From: Sipunculus nudus
Taxonomy: Eukaryota > Annelida > Sipuncula > Golfingiida > Sipunculidae
Direction of reading: 5' to 3'
Assembly (NCBI GenBank): GCA_026874595.1
Contig: JAPPUL010000088.1
Span: 186,001 to 250,000 of the forward strand
Length of the DNA stretch: 64,000 nucleotides
Shown here: positions 52,810-61,993 of the stretch, piece after piece
How the letters are laid out: each line of letters begins with the position of its first letter
How positions within the stretch are numbered: position 1 is the first letter of the stretch
Translations under genes and position numbers: made by a program
Notes under the pieces: generated by a model
Told to the model about the DNA's origin: nothing
Databases searched by the model: none
What the model saw: the letters and a program-made list of their open reading frames with translations, nothing else

Positions 52810-54795
52810 ATGGGAGTAAAGAGTCTAAAATTCAAGACAGAGGCACAGAAGGTATTAAAGTTAGTAACACATTCGTTATACTCAAATAAGGATATCTTTT
52901 TGCGGGAGTTGATATCAAACGCCTCAGATGCGATAGAGAAGCTTAGATTTGAATCGCTGACAAATAAGGAGTTGCTTGAGGGGAGGGAGGGGGAAGATTT
53001 TAGGATAAAGCTTTATGTAGACAAAGAGCAAAAGACGCTGGTGGTAGAAGATAATGGTATAGGGATGAGTGAGTCGGACATGATATCTAATTTGGGTACG
53101 ATAGCGCGTTCTGGGACGCAAGCATTTTTGGAATATATGCAAAAGCAAAAGGATGAGGGGCTTAAGGAGAGTCCTGAATTCATAGGGCAATTTGGGGTAG
53201 GGTTTTATTCTTCATTTATGGTATCGACTAAGGTTTTGGTACACAGTAGGAAGGCAGGAGAGGAGGGAGGGTATTTATGGGAATGTTCGGGGGAGGAGAA
53301 ATTCAGTATTAAGGAGAAGGCAAAAGAAGGTGTTGGGACAGTGATAACATTGTATCTTACAGAAGAGGCTAAGGACTATCTTGAGGAATGGAAGATACGC
53401 GAGATAGTAAGGAAGTACGCAGATTATATAGAGTTTCCGATAGTTATGGATGTAGAGCGAGAGGAGGAGGTGGATAAGGGGGATGCTGGTGGGAGTTTAG
53501 ATGAAAAAGATGATAAGGAAGTGGATGAAAAAGCTAAGGGAGAGGAGAAGGAGCCTGAGTATAAGAAGGTGGTAAAGGAAGAGACATTAAACAGTCAAAA
53601 GGCGATGTGGTTGCGTGGAAAAGATGAGATAAAAGAAGAGGAGCACGAAGAGTTTTATAAACACCTATCACATGATTTTTCAAAGCCGTTAAAACATATA
53701 CATTATAGCGCAGAAGGGACAACAGAATTCAAGGCATTAATCTATATACCGAGTAAAAGGCCCTTTGATTTGTTTACTAGAGAGCATCCAAAGAGTAATA
53801 TACATTTATATGTAAAACGAGTATTTATCCTAAGCAACTCAGAGTACGTGCTGCCGGAGTACTTAAGATTTGTGTATGGGGTAGTAGATTCAAGCGACTT
53901 GCCGTTAAACATATCCCGAGAGCATTTACAAGAGCATGCGATATTGAAGGTGATAAAGAAGAGTTTGGTAAATAAGATATTAAACACGCTAATAGAGCTA
54001 AAAGAAAAAGATGCGAATGGAGAGTATAAGAGTTTTGTAGAGGAGTTTGGATCATTGCTTAAGGAGGGGGTGTACGGAGATCATGAGAATCGAGAGAAGC
54101 TGTTGTCGTTGTTGATGTACTATTCGACAAAATCTAAGGAGAGCCAAACGAGTTTAGATGAATATATAGGTCGGATGGGAGAGGGACATAATGAGATATA
54201 TTACATATCGGGAGAAGATAAGGAGTCGTTGGAAAAGATGGCACATCTTGAGGTATTTAGGAAGAAAGATTATGAGGTATTATATTTTCTTGAGCCGATA
54301 GATGAGATAATGTTGCAATATGGGCTTGAGTATAAGGGGAAGAAGTTCAAGTCTATATCTAAGGGGGATATAGATTTGGGTAAGGGGGGTGTGGAAGAGG
54401 GAATGGATAAGGATAGTAAGGAGAAGCTTGAGGGGGTATTAAAATATATAAAAGAAGAGTTAAAAGAAGAGATAAAGGAAGTAAAGCTGTCCGACAGGTT
54501 AGTGGAGAGTGTAGCGTGTTTAGTAAACGATGCAAATGACATGAGTGCAAGTCTTGAAAAGATAATGAAGGCATATAATAAAGAGTTACCGAAGTCAAAG
54601 CGAATACTTGAATTAAACGGGCGTCATGCGGTAGTTGAGAAGATGAAGAAGATATATGAGGCGGATGCAAGCGATGCAAGGCTTAAGGATTATACATATT
54701 TAATATATGATCAAGCCTTAATATCTGAGGGGAGCAAGGTATCAGATCCGGCAAGGCTATGTAAGAAGATATCGGAGTTGTTGGTTAATGTTTAA
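52810..54795 (+). CDS. htpG: Hsp90-family chaperone HtpG
   Basis: A 661-residue protein with the GHKL ATPase N-terminus (EAQKVLKLVTHSLYSNKDIFLRELISNASDAIEKLR, VEDNGIGMSESDMISNLGTIARSGT, GQFGVGFYSSFMV) and a full middle domain (HYSAEGTTEFKALIYIPSKRPFDLF, DLPLNISREHLQEH). The linker (about 215-250) is very rich in Asp, Glu and Lys. The dimerisation domain is at the C-terminus. It remodels client proteins with ATP. Confidence 0.96.
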   Translation: MGVKSLKFKTEAQKVLKLVTHSLYSNKDIFLRELISNASDAIEKLRFESLTNKELLEGREGEDFRIKLYVDKEQKTLVVEDNGIGMSESDMISNLGTIARSGTQAFLEYMQKQKDEGLKESPEFIGQFGVGFYSSFMVSTKVLVHSRKAGEEGGYLWECSGEEKFSIKEKAKEGVGTVITLYLTEEAKDYLEEWKIREIVRKYADYIEFPIVMDVEREEEVDKGDAGGSLDEKDDKEVDEKAKGEEKEPEYKKVVKEETLNSQKAMWLRGKDEIKEEEHEEFYKHLSHDFSKPLKHIHYSAEGTTEFKALIYIPSKRPFDLFTREHPKSNIHLYVKRVFILSNSEYVLPEYLRFVYGVVDSSDLPLNISREHLQEHAILKVIKKSLVNKILNTLIELKEKDANGEYKSFVEEFGSLLKEGVYGDHENREKLLSLLMYYSTKSKESQTSLDEYIGRMGEGHNEIYYISGEDKESLEKMAHLEVFRKKDYEVLYFLEPIDEIMLQYGLEYKGKKFKSISKGDIDLGKGGVEEGMDKDSKEKLEGVLKYIKEELKEEIKEVKLSDRLVESVACLVNDANDMSASLEKIMKAYNKELPKSKRILELNGRHAVVEKMKKIYEADASDARLKDYTYLIYDQALISEGSKVSDPARLCKKISELLVNV

Positions 54796-54797
54796 AG

Positions 54798-55904
54798 TTG
54801 AGGGAAAAAGGCGTGAAGAAGAAGCTACGTGTTGGAGTATTATTTGGCGGCAAATCTGGGGAACATGATGTATCAATAAGCTCAGCCTGTTCCTTGCTTG
54901 AATCGATAGACATGAGTAAATACGAGGTAATACCGCTAGGGATAGATAAGGGAGGGAATGTGTTGGGGCGTTATGGGACGTATGAGATGTTGAAGAGAGG
55001 AGGGTATGAGCTATTAGATTTTGATAAAGTATCCTTTCCCTATGAAAGTTTTGGGATAGGGCTTATAGGGAGTGACATAGCTAAGGATTTGTTAGATGTT
55101 ATTTTTCCGATGTTGCATGGACCTAATGGAGAAGATGGGGTAATACAGGGTTTGCTTGAGTTTGCGGGTTTACCGTATGTTGGCAGTGGGGTTTTAGGGT
55201 CTGCGATAAGTATGGATAAGGATATAATGAAGAAGGTAGTTAGCTGTCATGGGATATCTCAATTACCTTACAAGAGACTACGTCGAGGGGAATGGCACTT
55301 GGAAACGGGGCGGGAGATAATTCTTTCTGGTATAGAAAAGGAGTTGAGCTATCCGATATTCGTAAAGCCAGCAAGTATGGGGTCCTCAGTTGGGGTTAGT
55401 AAGGTATTGGATAGGGGTGGGCTTAGTGGTGCGGTGGAATTGGCTTTTAGATATGGAGATAAGGTGATATTGGAGCAAGGGATAAAGGCACGTGAATTTG
55501 AGGTTGGTTTACTTGGAGACGATAAAAATATTATAAATAGTGTAATAGGGGAGGTGGTACCTTCGTCAGATTTTTATGATTACGAAGCTAAATATAGTGA
55601 TGAAAAGGCATCTGAATTGATAATACCGGCTGTTATAAATGATAAAGAGCTAGAAGATGATATAATAAAGCTATCGCGCAAGGTCTTTAGCGTACTTGAA
55701 TGTTATGGATTATCTAGAGCAGATTTTCTTTTTGAAGTAGATACAAACAGCTTATATTTTAATGAAATTAATACAATACCAGGTTTTACAAGAAGCAGTA
55801 TGTATCCAAAGCTTTTTGAATGTAGTGGTATATTGTATAATGAACTTATAGACAAACTAATCCAACTTGCAATGGAGAGAGCCAAAGGAGAGATAAGAAG
55901 CTAA
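54798..55904 (+). CDS. ddl: D-alanine--D-alanine ligase
   Basis: A 368-residue ATP-grasp enzyme with the Ddl start VGVLFGGKSGEHDVSISSACSLLESI, HGPNGEDGVIQGLLEFAGLPYVGSGVLGSAISMDK, FVKPASMGSSVGVSKV and FNEINTIPGFTRSSMYPKLFE. It makes the D-Ala-D-Ala dipeptide for peptidoglycan; no D-lactate or D-Ser variant mark was noted. The listed start is TTG, 2 nt after htpG; GTG at 54813 after an AGGGA may be the real one. Confidence 0.94.
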   Translation: MREKGVKKKLRVGVLFGGKSGEHDVSISSACSLLESIDMSKYEVIPLGIDKGGNVLGRYGTYEMLKRGGYELLDFDKVSFPYESFGIGLIGSDIAKDLLDVIFPMLHGPNGEDGVIQGLLEFAGLPYVGSGVLGSAISMDKDIMKKVVSCHGISQLPYKRLRRGEWHLETGREIILSGIEKELSYPIFVKPASMGSSVGVSKVLDRGGLSGAVELAFRYGDKVILEQGIKAREFEVGLLGDDKNIINSVIGEVVPSSDFYDYEAKYSDEKASELIIPAVINDKELEDDIIKLSRKVFSVLECYGLSRADFLFEVDTNSLYFNEINTIPGFTRSSMYPKLFECSGILYNELIDKLIQLAMERAKGEIRS

Positions 55905-55912
55905 TTAGCTAA

Positions 55913-56356
55913 TTACAAGATATTGGTGCTTTTGTTAATATCTATAATGGAGTTATAAAGGATTTTGAGACCGGACTGAGCATTTCTTGACTTAAGATAT
56001 TCTTTATAAAACATTTCTTGGAAATCAAAAAGAGCCTTGCTAAACGGGTAGTTTGAAACTTTAACACCAAATACGTTTTGAGATATAGTAAACTTTTGTA
56101 AGTCTTTTTTTATAAGTATTTTAATGGGCTGCTTAAATTTAAGTATTTTGTCATCATATCGTACACGGTTAATAAGGACTTCTTTTTTATTATTATCTTT
56201 AAAGTCCAAGACGTATAAATTAGAGCCTTCGATTAACTTATCGGCAATATCTTTGTAAATGTCGCTTAGATTAGTGTTTTGCTCTTTAAGAGCAGATACT
56301 TTAATGCATTCTATTTCAGATATTCTTTTTCTACGTTTACTTTTGTCATTCCCCAC
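55913..56356 (-). CDS. Hypothetical protein
   Basis: A 147-residue protein starting with a Lys/Arg stretch, then a mixed alpha/beta middle (NLYVLDFKDNNKKEVLINRVRYDDKILKFKQPIKILIKKDLQKF). There is no signal peptide, no membrane span and no recognised domain. It converges on ddl, 8 nt apart, and stands before a long gap. Function unknown. Confidence 0.5.
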   Translation of the reverse strand: MGNDKSKRRKRISEIECIKVSALKEQNTNLSDIYKDIADKLIEGSNLYVLDFKDNNKKEVLINRVRYDDKILKFKQPIKILIKKDLQKFTISQNVFGVKVSNYPFSKALFDFQEMFYKEYLKSRNAQSGLKILYNSIIDINKSTNIL

Positions 56357-56972
56357 AGTAGCACTCCTTATTAAGGTTTAATAAAACATTGTATTATTTA
56401 CTTTTATGCCTTAAGGTATTATTAATATTATTCTCTTATAATTATATTTTCTTACTAGTTCATTTTCGTTTAGTGTTATATCATTCTTTAACTAGAATAT
56501 TTGTTTTAACTATCTGTTTATCTTTGTATAAATATCTTTTTATAAAAGCCAGTTTAGCATAGAGTTAACTGTTAAACTTGCTTAGACATGTATATTTTTA
56601 GTGATTATTTATTTGTTATTTTATATGACTATATTCTAAATTTTCTCTTATATTTTTTAATGATTGTCTTAAGTTTCTCCCAAAATAGCTTACTAGATAT
56701 AACACCTTATATAGGATATGCAATCGTTTGACTTATAAAATGTATTTTATATTTTTGTTAGGTTTTAATGTAGCGGGTAATTTGAAGGCAGGTGTTGTTA
56801 TTTATTTAGGCAAAGGTATTTAGGCTTTTAGATTTTGTAGCTTAAAGCGACATAAGAAAGTCTTTATCTTAATATTTTCTAATGTCTGTATTCTTGCCTT
56901 TATATGCTTTACTTAAAAGCGATATTTATTGCAAAGTTGCTTTTATGTAGGTACACTAATTTTTATTGTGTT
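56357..56972. other. AT-rich intergenic region
   Basis: About 615 bp, very AT-rich, between the hypothetical gene (55913-56356) and the first GLUG lipoprotein gene. I see no gene, RNA, repeat array or clear terminator in it. Confidence 0.65.
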
Positions 56973-57992
56973 TTAATCTATAGTATCTGCCCATTTTAAA
57001 GTTGGCCAATAAGCTGTTTTAATGTTCCATTCTATCTCGAAGTTGTTTGGGAATGAGGTGTTTGTTATCTGTTCTTGCTTAAGACCTATTCCCCAAGAGG
57101 GTCCTGCGCCTGTAATATTGCTGTAATAGAGGTTTTCTATTGTACTTTGAGTATTGTTGCCAATAGCATTCATGCCATTATTTTGAGTTGCGTCAAATAG
57201 AGTTGTAGTATAGCATCTTGTTATAGTTGCATTTTCTGCGCTTCCAATGAGTCTTCCAAAATTGCTTGGAGTCCCTGCCTTTATTTGTCCTGCAGAGTAG
57301 CAATCTTTTAGGATAGAAGAAGGACGAGCGTAGCCAACAAGTCCCCCAACAGTATTTTTAGCAGATATTATAAGACCATCTGAGTATGAAGCGCGTATCG
57401 TGCCTTTATTTGTACCAACAAGTCCTCCAGCATTGTTGTCAGTAGCAGTTATGCTATTTGTATTAGGAGCAGCTCCAAGCATTGCAAGTGCTCGTACATT
57501 TTCTATTATGCCTGTGCCTGTATTCTCTCCTGCTATGCTTCCTACGTTGTTTTGTCCTGCTATACTGTTTACACGAATAGTAAGGCGTTCTATTAATCCG
57601 CTATTGCGTCCTACAAGACCTATATAACTTTCTCCTATGCTATTAATCTTAAGGTTTTGAAGCTCTTTGTAATTACCGTCAAAGCGTCCTGTGAAAGGGT
57701 TATCTGAATCTCCTATCGGTTTAAATTCACCTACATCCAAGTTGTTTAGGAGGCAGTAAGAGCCACTTAGATTTTCTTTTATTATTTCAAGGTCAGCTAC
57801 TGTCTTTATAAGTGTTGCATTTTGATCATTACAGGCTTGTGTTTTATCCTTTGTGGGATCTCCTTCAAGTATTGTTTGAGCACTATTTTTACAACTACAA
57901 CTATTAAATAAAGTGGCCTGTATTCCAATAGCTATGATTAGTATTAATTTTATATAATTCCTCTTCTTAGGCTGCATAAATGATACCCTCAT
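56973..57992 (-). CDS. GLUG-repeat lipoprotein
   Basis: A 339-residue protein. A hydrophobic signal (about 14-29) ends in a lipobox-like FNSC, followed by SCKNSAQ and GDPT. Conserved residues CNDQNATLIKTVADLEIIKENLSGSYCLLNNLDV lead into GLUG-type repeats (IGLVGRNSG, VGSIAGENTG, AGGLVGTNKG, VGGLVGYARP). These form a right-handed beta-solenoid seen in adhesin-like surface proteins. The C-terminus (EWNIKTAYWPTLKW) is shared with its two paralogues. A surface or periplasmic location is likely. Binding partner unknown. Confidence 0.82.
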   Translation of the reverse strand: MRVSFMQPKKRNYIKLILIIAIGIQATLFNSCSCKNSAQTILEGDPTKDKTQACNDQNATLIKTVADLEIIKENLSGSYCLLNNLDVGEFKPIGDSDNPFTGRFDGNYKELQNLKINSIGESYIGLVGRNSGLIERLTIRVNSIAGQNNVGSIAGENTGTGIIENVRALAMLGAAPNTNSITATDNNAGGLVGTNKGTIRASYSDGLIISAKNTVGGLVGYARPSSILKDCYSAGQIKAGTPSNFGRLIGSAENATITRCYTTTLFDATQNNGMNAIGNNTQSTIENLYYSNITGAGPSWGIGLKQEQITNTSFPNNFEIEWNIKTAYWPTLKWADTID

Positions 57993-58477
57993 CTAATAGA
58001 ATATTTACTAGATTATTTATATCTGTTAATAGACAGTACGAATTTTTAAACAGTATCTATTTTGATGTATGCTCTGTCCTTGCCCTAAGCTTTATGTTAT
58101 AAACTTCTTTACTTATCTTGTCTTTTCCAAGGGCATTTATACCTTCAGTCTTCATACATCTTGCAATGAATGAGCTTGCAAGTAATAATACAAGTCCGGA
58201 TAAGATTAAGCTCATATTTAGATGTTTTCTCCTCATGCTATTTTATTGCCATTCCTTTTGTTTTATATAAAAAACTATATTTCCTAGTATGGCTTTTAAC
58301 ACATAAGAGCTTACAGTCGATATTTTTTATAGTTCTAAGTAGGAGAGTATGGTGCTTATTATAAGATATATAAAAAGGTTTGTCTAAAATTGTTAGTATT
58401 TGACAATGATAAAGAAGCTATATACTTAATGCTCTTCTAAGCGAGAAAGGCAATAAAGAGCATTAAGAATGTGGTTA
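57993..58477. other. Gap between GLUG genes, with a small lipoprotein-like gene
   Basis: About 485 bp between two GLUG genes. The 58057-58236 small gene lies inside it. The rest is AT-rich with no other feature visible. Confidence 0.6.
58057..58236 (-). CDS. Small lipoprotein-like protein (59 residues)
   Basis: A 59-residue frame, MRRKHLNMSLILSGLVLLLA then SSFIARC and KTEGINALGKDKISKEVYNI. The start is basic, the hydrophobic segment is good (about 8-25) and C27 lies where a lipidated Cys would be, though ARC is not a canonical lipobox. The gene ends 64 nt before the first GLUG gene on the same strand, so the two may be co-transcribed. An AAGGA lies 16 nt before the ATG, rather far. I call it from the signal-like segment and position only. 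Confidence 0.45.
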   Translation of the reverse strand: MRRKHLNMSLILSGLVLLLASSFIARCMKTEGINALGKDKISKEVYNIKLRARTEHTSK

Positions 58478-60295
58478 TTATGGATTATTTACTAATGTAG
58501 GCCATGCTCCTGCGATAATCTTCCATTTTGATGTTGGTAATTGAGTCCATTGTTGGGTTGGATCTGGCCTGCCATTTGTACCTACTTTTATAGCAGTTAT
58601 ACCATACTGAGGACGTACATTTTGATTTAAGCTCTCCCTTGTGTAACATTTTGTTAGAGCGCCATTAGTAGCAAGGAGTCCTGCAAAATCTCCTTGTATC
58701 TTAGAGTATGATGTTGATGTATCTGTGATTATACTATTAGTATAGGCGTGAGATAAGCTTGCTCCTGAAAATAGGCCTGTAAAGCCGCCTATATAATATG
58801 ATCGGACTGAAGAGCCTTTGCCTTTCAGATTCCCAGTTGAATAGGCATTTGTTATTTTTGTATTGTCAGTTGATGCGCCTGCAAAGCCTCCTACGTATAG
58901 GTATCCTCTTTTATAGGCTATATCTACAGCAGAATAGCTTTCTTCTATTGTATTATCATTATGGTTTTTACCTACAAAGCCACCTATATACGATGAGCCA
59001 CTTTGCGTAGACGTAGGACTGTAGCTTCTAGAAGGATTATAGCTTTCTTTAATATCTATCTTCCCTTGTGCCTTGCTCGTTTTTATTTTTCCACCAACTT
59101 GTGAACCTACAAGTCCTCCTATGTGGGCAGGCATGCTCCATATGAAAGTAGGTATTGAACCCATATTCCCTCCAGATACTGGTCCAGATACATTAGGATA
59201 GGCAATATTTACATATGATACGTTAGATTTAGTAATGTCTCCGGAGTTGTGCCCAACAAGCCCTCCTATAGCATCTATATCCGAATATGTTACGTTTCTA
59301 CTTATCATTTGTACATTTACATTGCAGTTGTTTATAGATCGCCCGCTATTCTTTCCAACAAGGCCTCCTACGTTGCCGCTGCCAATTAGAGAGTTTAGAC
59401 TTAATGTTACAGTCGCTATTTCATTTGTATTGTGTCCAACAAGTCCGCCTACGTTGCCGCTACCGCTTACTTTATCTATCTTTACTGATATTAAGGATAT
59501 CTTTCCCTGGTTAGAGCCAACAAGGCCTCCTATGTTACCAGTTCCCTCTACAGATATATTTTCAACTGATAGATCTTTCATAGTGCCGAAATTCTCGCCA
59601 ACAAGGCCCCCTACTAAACTATCTGCTATATTACTTTCTGCACTTATTAAAGGTAGATTTGAGGATGAGTTAGGATGTCTTTGTAGAGCAACTCCGTTTA
59701 AATTGCCTTTATTAATTGCGGCAAACCCTCCAATGACTACTATATTTCTTGTTCCCTTCTTGGCATGTATTTTTGAGATGCTTACTTTTGAATTTGTTAT
59801 TGTACCATTATTAGTGTGTACAAAGCCGCCTATATCGTTTGTTGAGGTAAGCTGATTGGTTATTTTTATAGATACATTAGATATCTGCCCATCGTTTTGT
59901 CTTGCAAGAGTAGCTAATGAGCCTGTAGCGTTTATTGATTCTATGTCTATATTTACGTCCTTGAATTGCCCTCTTTGGACTATGGTATCTATAAAACTAT
60001 TTCCTTGTATCGTCGTTATTTTTATGGTTTTATTTTGACCATAAAAGGTGCCGGAAAACTCTCCTTTAGTCCGCCAGTCTTTAATTGTTATATCTTTTGT
60101 TAAGCAGTATGTTTCTGAACCCATTGCTGCAAGCTCTTGGGCAGTTGATATTTTAGTTGCAGCTTCACTACTACAATCCACTGCTTGGCTTATAGAAGGA
60201 TCACCTGGTATGTATAACGTATTTAAACCCATTCCATAACATGAGAACATTGAAAATGTAACAAATAGTAATGGTAATATCTTTTTTTTAGTCAT
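58478..60295 (-). CDS. GLUG-repeat lipoprotein, largest of three paralogues
   Basis: A 605-residue protein. The signal peptide ends in SMFSCYG (lipidated C19), then YIPGDPSISQAVDCSSEAATKISTAQELAAM. It has about ten GLUG-type repeats, such as VGGLVGENFGT, IGGLVGSNQGK, VGGLVGHNTNE, IGGLVGHNSGD and IGGFVGKNHND, from about 220 to 530. The C-terminus (WKIIAGAWPTLVN) matches the paralogues. The repeats build a beta-solenoid; a role in surface display or adhesion is likely but not shown. The 200-bp gap upstream has GGGGGTTTAA repeats and AT-rich direct repeats. Confidence 0.85.
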   Translation of the reverse strand: MTKKKILPLLFVTFSMFSCYGMGLNTLYIPGDPSISQAVDCSSEAATKISTAQELAAMGSETYCLTKDITIKDWRTKGEFSGTFYGQNKTIKITTIQGNSFIDTIVQRGQFKDVNIDIESINATGSLATLARQNDGQISNVSIKITNQLTSTNDIGGFVHTNNGTITNSKVSISKIHAKKGTRNIVVIGGFAAINKGNLNGVALQRHPNSSSNLPLISAESNIADSLVGGLVGENFGTMKDLSVENISVEGTGNIGGLVGSNQGKISLISVKIDKVSGSGNVGGLVGHNTNEIATVTLSLNSLIGSGNVGGLVGKNSGRSINNCNVNVQMISRNVTYSDIDAIGGLVGHNSGDITKSNVSYVNIAYPNVSGPVSGGNMGSIPTFIWSMPAHIGGLVGSQVGGKIKTSKAQGKIDIKESYNPSRSYSPTSTQSGSSYIGGFVGKNHNDNTIEESYSAVDIAYKRGYLYVGGFAGASTDNTKITNAYSTGNLKGKGSSVRSYYIGGFTGLFSGASLSHAYTNSIITDTSTSYSKIQGDFAGLLATNGALTKCYTRESLNQNVRPQYGITAIKVGTNGRPDPTQQWTQLPTSKWKIIAGAWPTLVNNP

Positions 60296-60502
60296 AACTT
60301 TCCTCTATTGATTGTCTTTGATCGCCACTAGTATTAACACCTACTTGGGGGGTTTAATGGCGGGGGGTTTAACTTGAGTCTTATAAAGCATAGGAGAGTT
60401 TGTTTTTACGATATGATTTTTTTTTTTTAGTTTTAGGATATCAGTTTTTAGTTTTAGGATATGATTAGAAGAGGAGAGTAGTATTACTTAGGAAAGTAGC
60501 GT

Positions 60503-61939
60503 CTATTGGTGAGGATTATCTATTAGTGTTGGTAAGTTATAATTTGAGGCTTTAGCGTATTCCCATATTGAACTTGTAAAGTCATTAGGTAAGCTTGCAG
60601 TACTTGTTAGGTCTTGTGATATTATGTCGGTGTTTGTTCCTACTCCGATTATTTGAAGCTGAGGGTTTGATACAAGATGACTGAATACATTTGTCATACT
60701 GGTATCTTGCGTATTTATTTTTCCTATAACGTTACCTATATTATTACTATTTGATGCACTTGTAAAAGCAGCATAAGATTCTGTAATTGTACCTTTATAG
60801 AAATATCCAACTAAGCCACCAGCAAGTAGACTGTTAGATATCTTGGCATTGAAATTTGTATTTGAGGCATAAGAATATAGTATAGTTCCTTCTGTATTAT
60901 ATCCAACCAGCCCTCCTGCATGTATTTGTGCTGCACTATCTACATCATATAATTCAATAATAGGCTTATTAGCGTATGATTTTTCTATCTTGTTGTTATT
61001 TAGCCCAACAAGTCCTCCTATATTTACATTTTTGGTTAGTGTTGCTTGTTGTATAGGTTTTATATTTGTTTTAGAGGCTGATAGTATAATAGAGCCTTGA
61101 TTTGCTCCTGCTATACCACCTACGTTTTCTATTTCAAACCCAAATTCAATCTCAGTATTTATTACTTTGCATTTTATTATAGAGCCTTTGTTCTCTCCTG
61201 CTATTGCGCCTAGGTGGCCTTTGCCTCGGTTAACGATAGCAGTATTGCCTATAGAGGAGTTTTCTATTACCCCATTATTCTCATTAATGGAAACAAGACC
61301 TCCAACATCATTATCAGAAGAGCCTCCCTTACTGACAACTTTTATATTCGAAGTTATATTTTCTATATGATTAGCATTAATGGAAACAAGTCCTCCGACA
61401 TAGCCAGTTCCACTTAATTGTCCATTGCCAACTAGTCTTATATCCTTTATTTTCCCCTCGTTTTTAAATCCGAGTAAAGCAGTATTGCTATTTGACTCAA
61501 TTAAAGCATTAACAGCAATAGATATACTTTCTATATTACCACTTGAGTCTATAACATTTATTAGAGGGATGTAATTAGTAGTAGTTCCTGTATTAATGGT
61601 TAAAGTTTTGCTGTTTCCATAAAGATGTCCACTAAACTTAGGAATTTGTTTCCATGTGCTTATGTCAATTACTATATCAGCTACTAAACAATGATTTAGA
61701 TTATTTTGTAGAGCGTCATTAAGTTCTATTTGGTTCTTTACCGTGGTGTAGCTTGAATAGGGGGCTTTACATGAGTCATTTGTTTCGATTTTAGGTGGGG
61801 CTGGGTATATTATAGTGTTAAGACCATCATAATAGCAGCTTACAAGTAATAAGCTGGTTATATATACTACTATAAATATATATAATATATTTAATATATT
61901 CCTCATATTAGTAAAAGCTATCCCTAGCTTTTTTAACAC
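60503..61939 (-). CDS. GLUG-repeat lipoprotein, third paralogue
   Basis: A 478-residue frame. The hydrophobic segment ends LLLVSCYYDG (lipobox LVSC). The repeats include VGGLVSINAN, VGGLVSINENNG, VGGIAGANQGS, IGGLVGLNNNK, AGGLVGYNTEGT and AGGLVGYFYKGT. The tail WEYAKASNYNLPTLIDN matches its neighbours. The same short motif after the Cys (YDGLNTIIYPAPP against GMGLNTLYIPGDP) shows it is a sister of the 58-60 kb gene. The frame opens at GTG 61939; Met12 (61906) would give a normal signal-peptide length and may be the true start. Confidence 0.83.
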   Translation of the reverse strand: MLKKLGIAFTNMRNILNILYIFIVVYITSLLLVSCYYDGLNTIIYPAPPKIETNDSCKAPYSSYTTVKNQIELNDALQNNLNHCLVADIVIDISTWKQIPKFSGHLYGNSKTLTINTGTTTNYIPLINVIDSSGNIESISIAVNALIESNSNTALLGFKNEGKIKDIRLVGNGQLSGTGYVGGLVSINANHIENITSNIKVVSKGGSSDNDVGGLVSINENNGVIENSSIGNTAIVNRGKGHLGAIAGENKGSIIKCKVINTEIEFGFEIENVGGIAGANQGSIILSASKTNIKPIQQATLTKNVNIGGLVGLNNNKIEKSYANKPIIELYDVDSAAQIHAGGLVGYNTEGTILYSYASNTNFNAKISNSLLAGGLVGYFYKGTITESYAAFTSASNSNNIGNVIGKINTQDTSMTNVFSHLVSNPQLQIIGVGTNTDIISQDLTSTASLPNDFTSSIWEYAKASNYNLPTLIDNPHQ

Positions 61940-61993
61940 AGTAGTTACAATTTGGAGTTTAAAAAAAAAAAAAGTAAGTATACTTGTTTTAAG

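Noticed and set aside
59235-59855. 206-codon plus-strand frame inside the GLUG gene
   Set aside because: It is antisense to a well-supported lipoprotein gene and is produced by its repeats.
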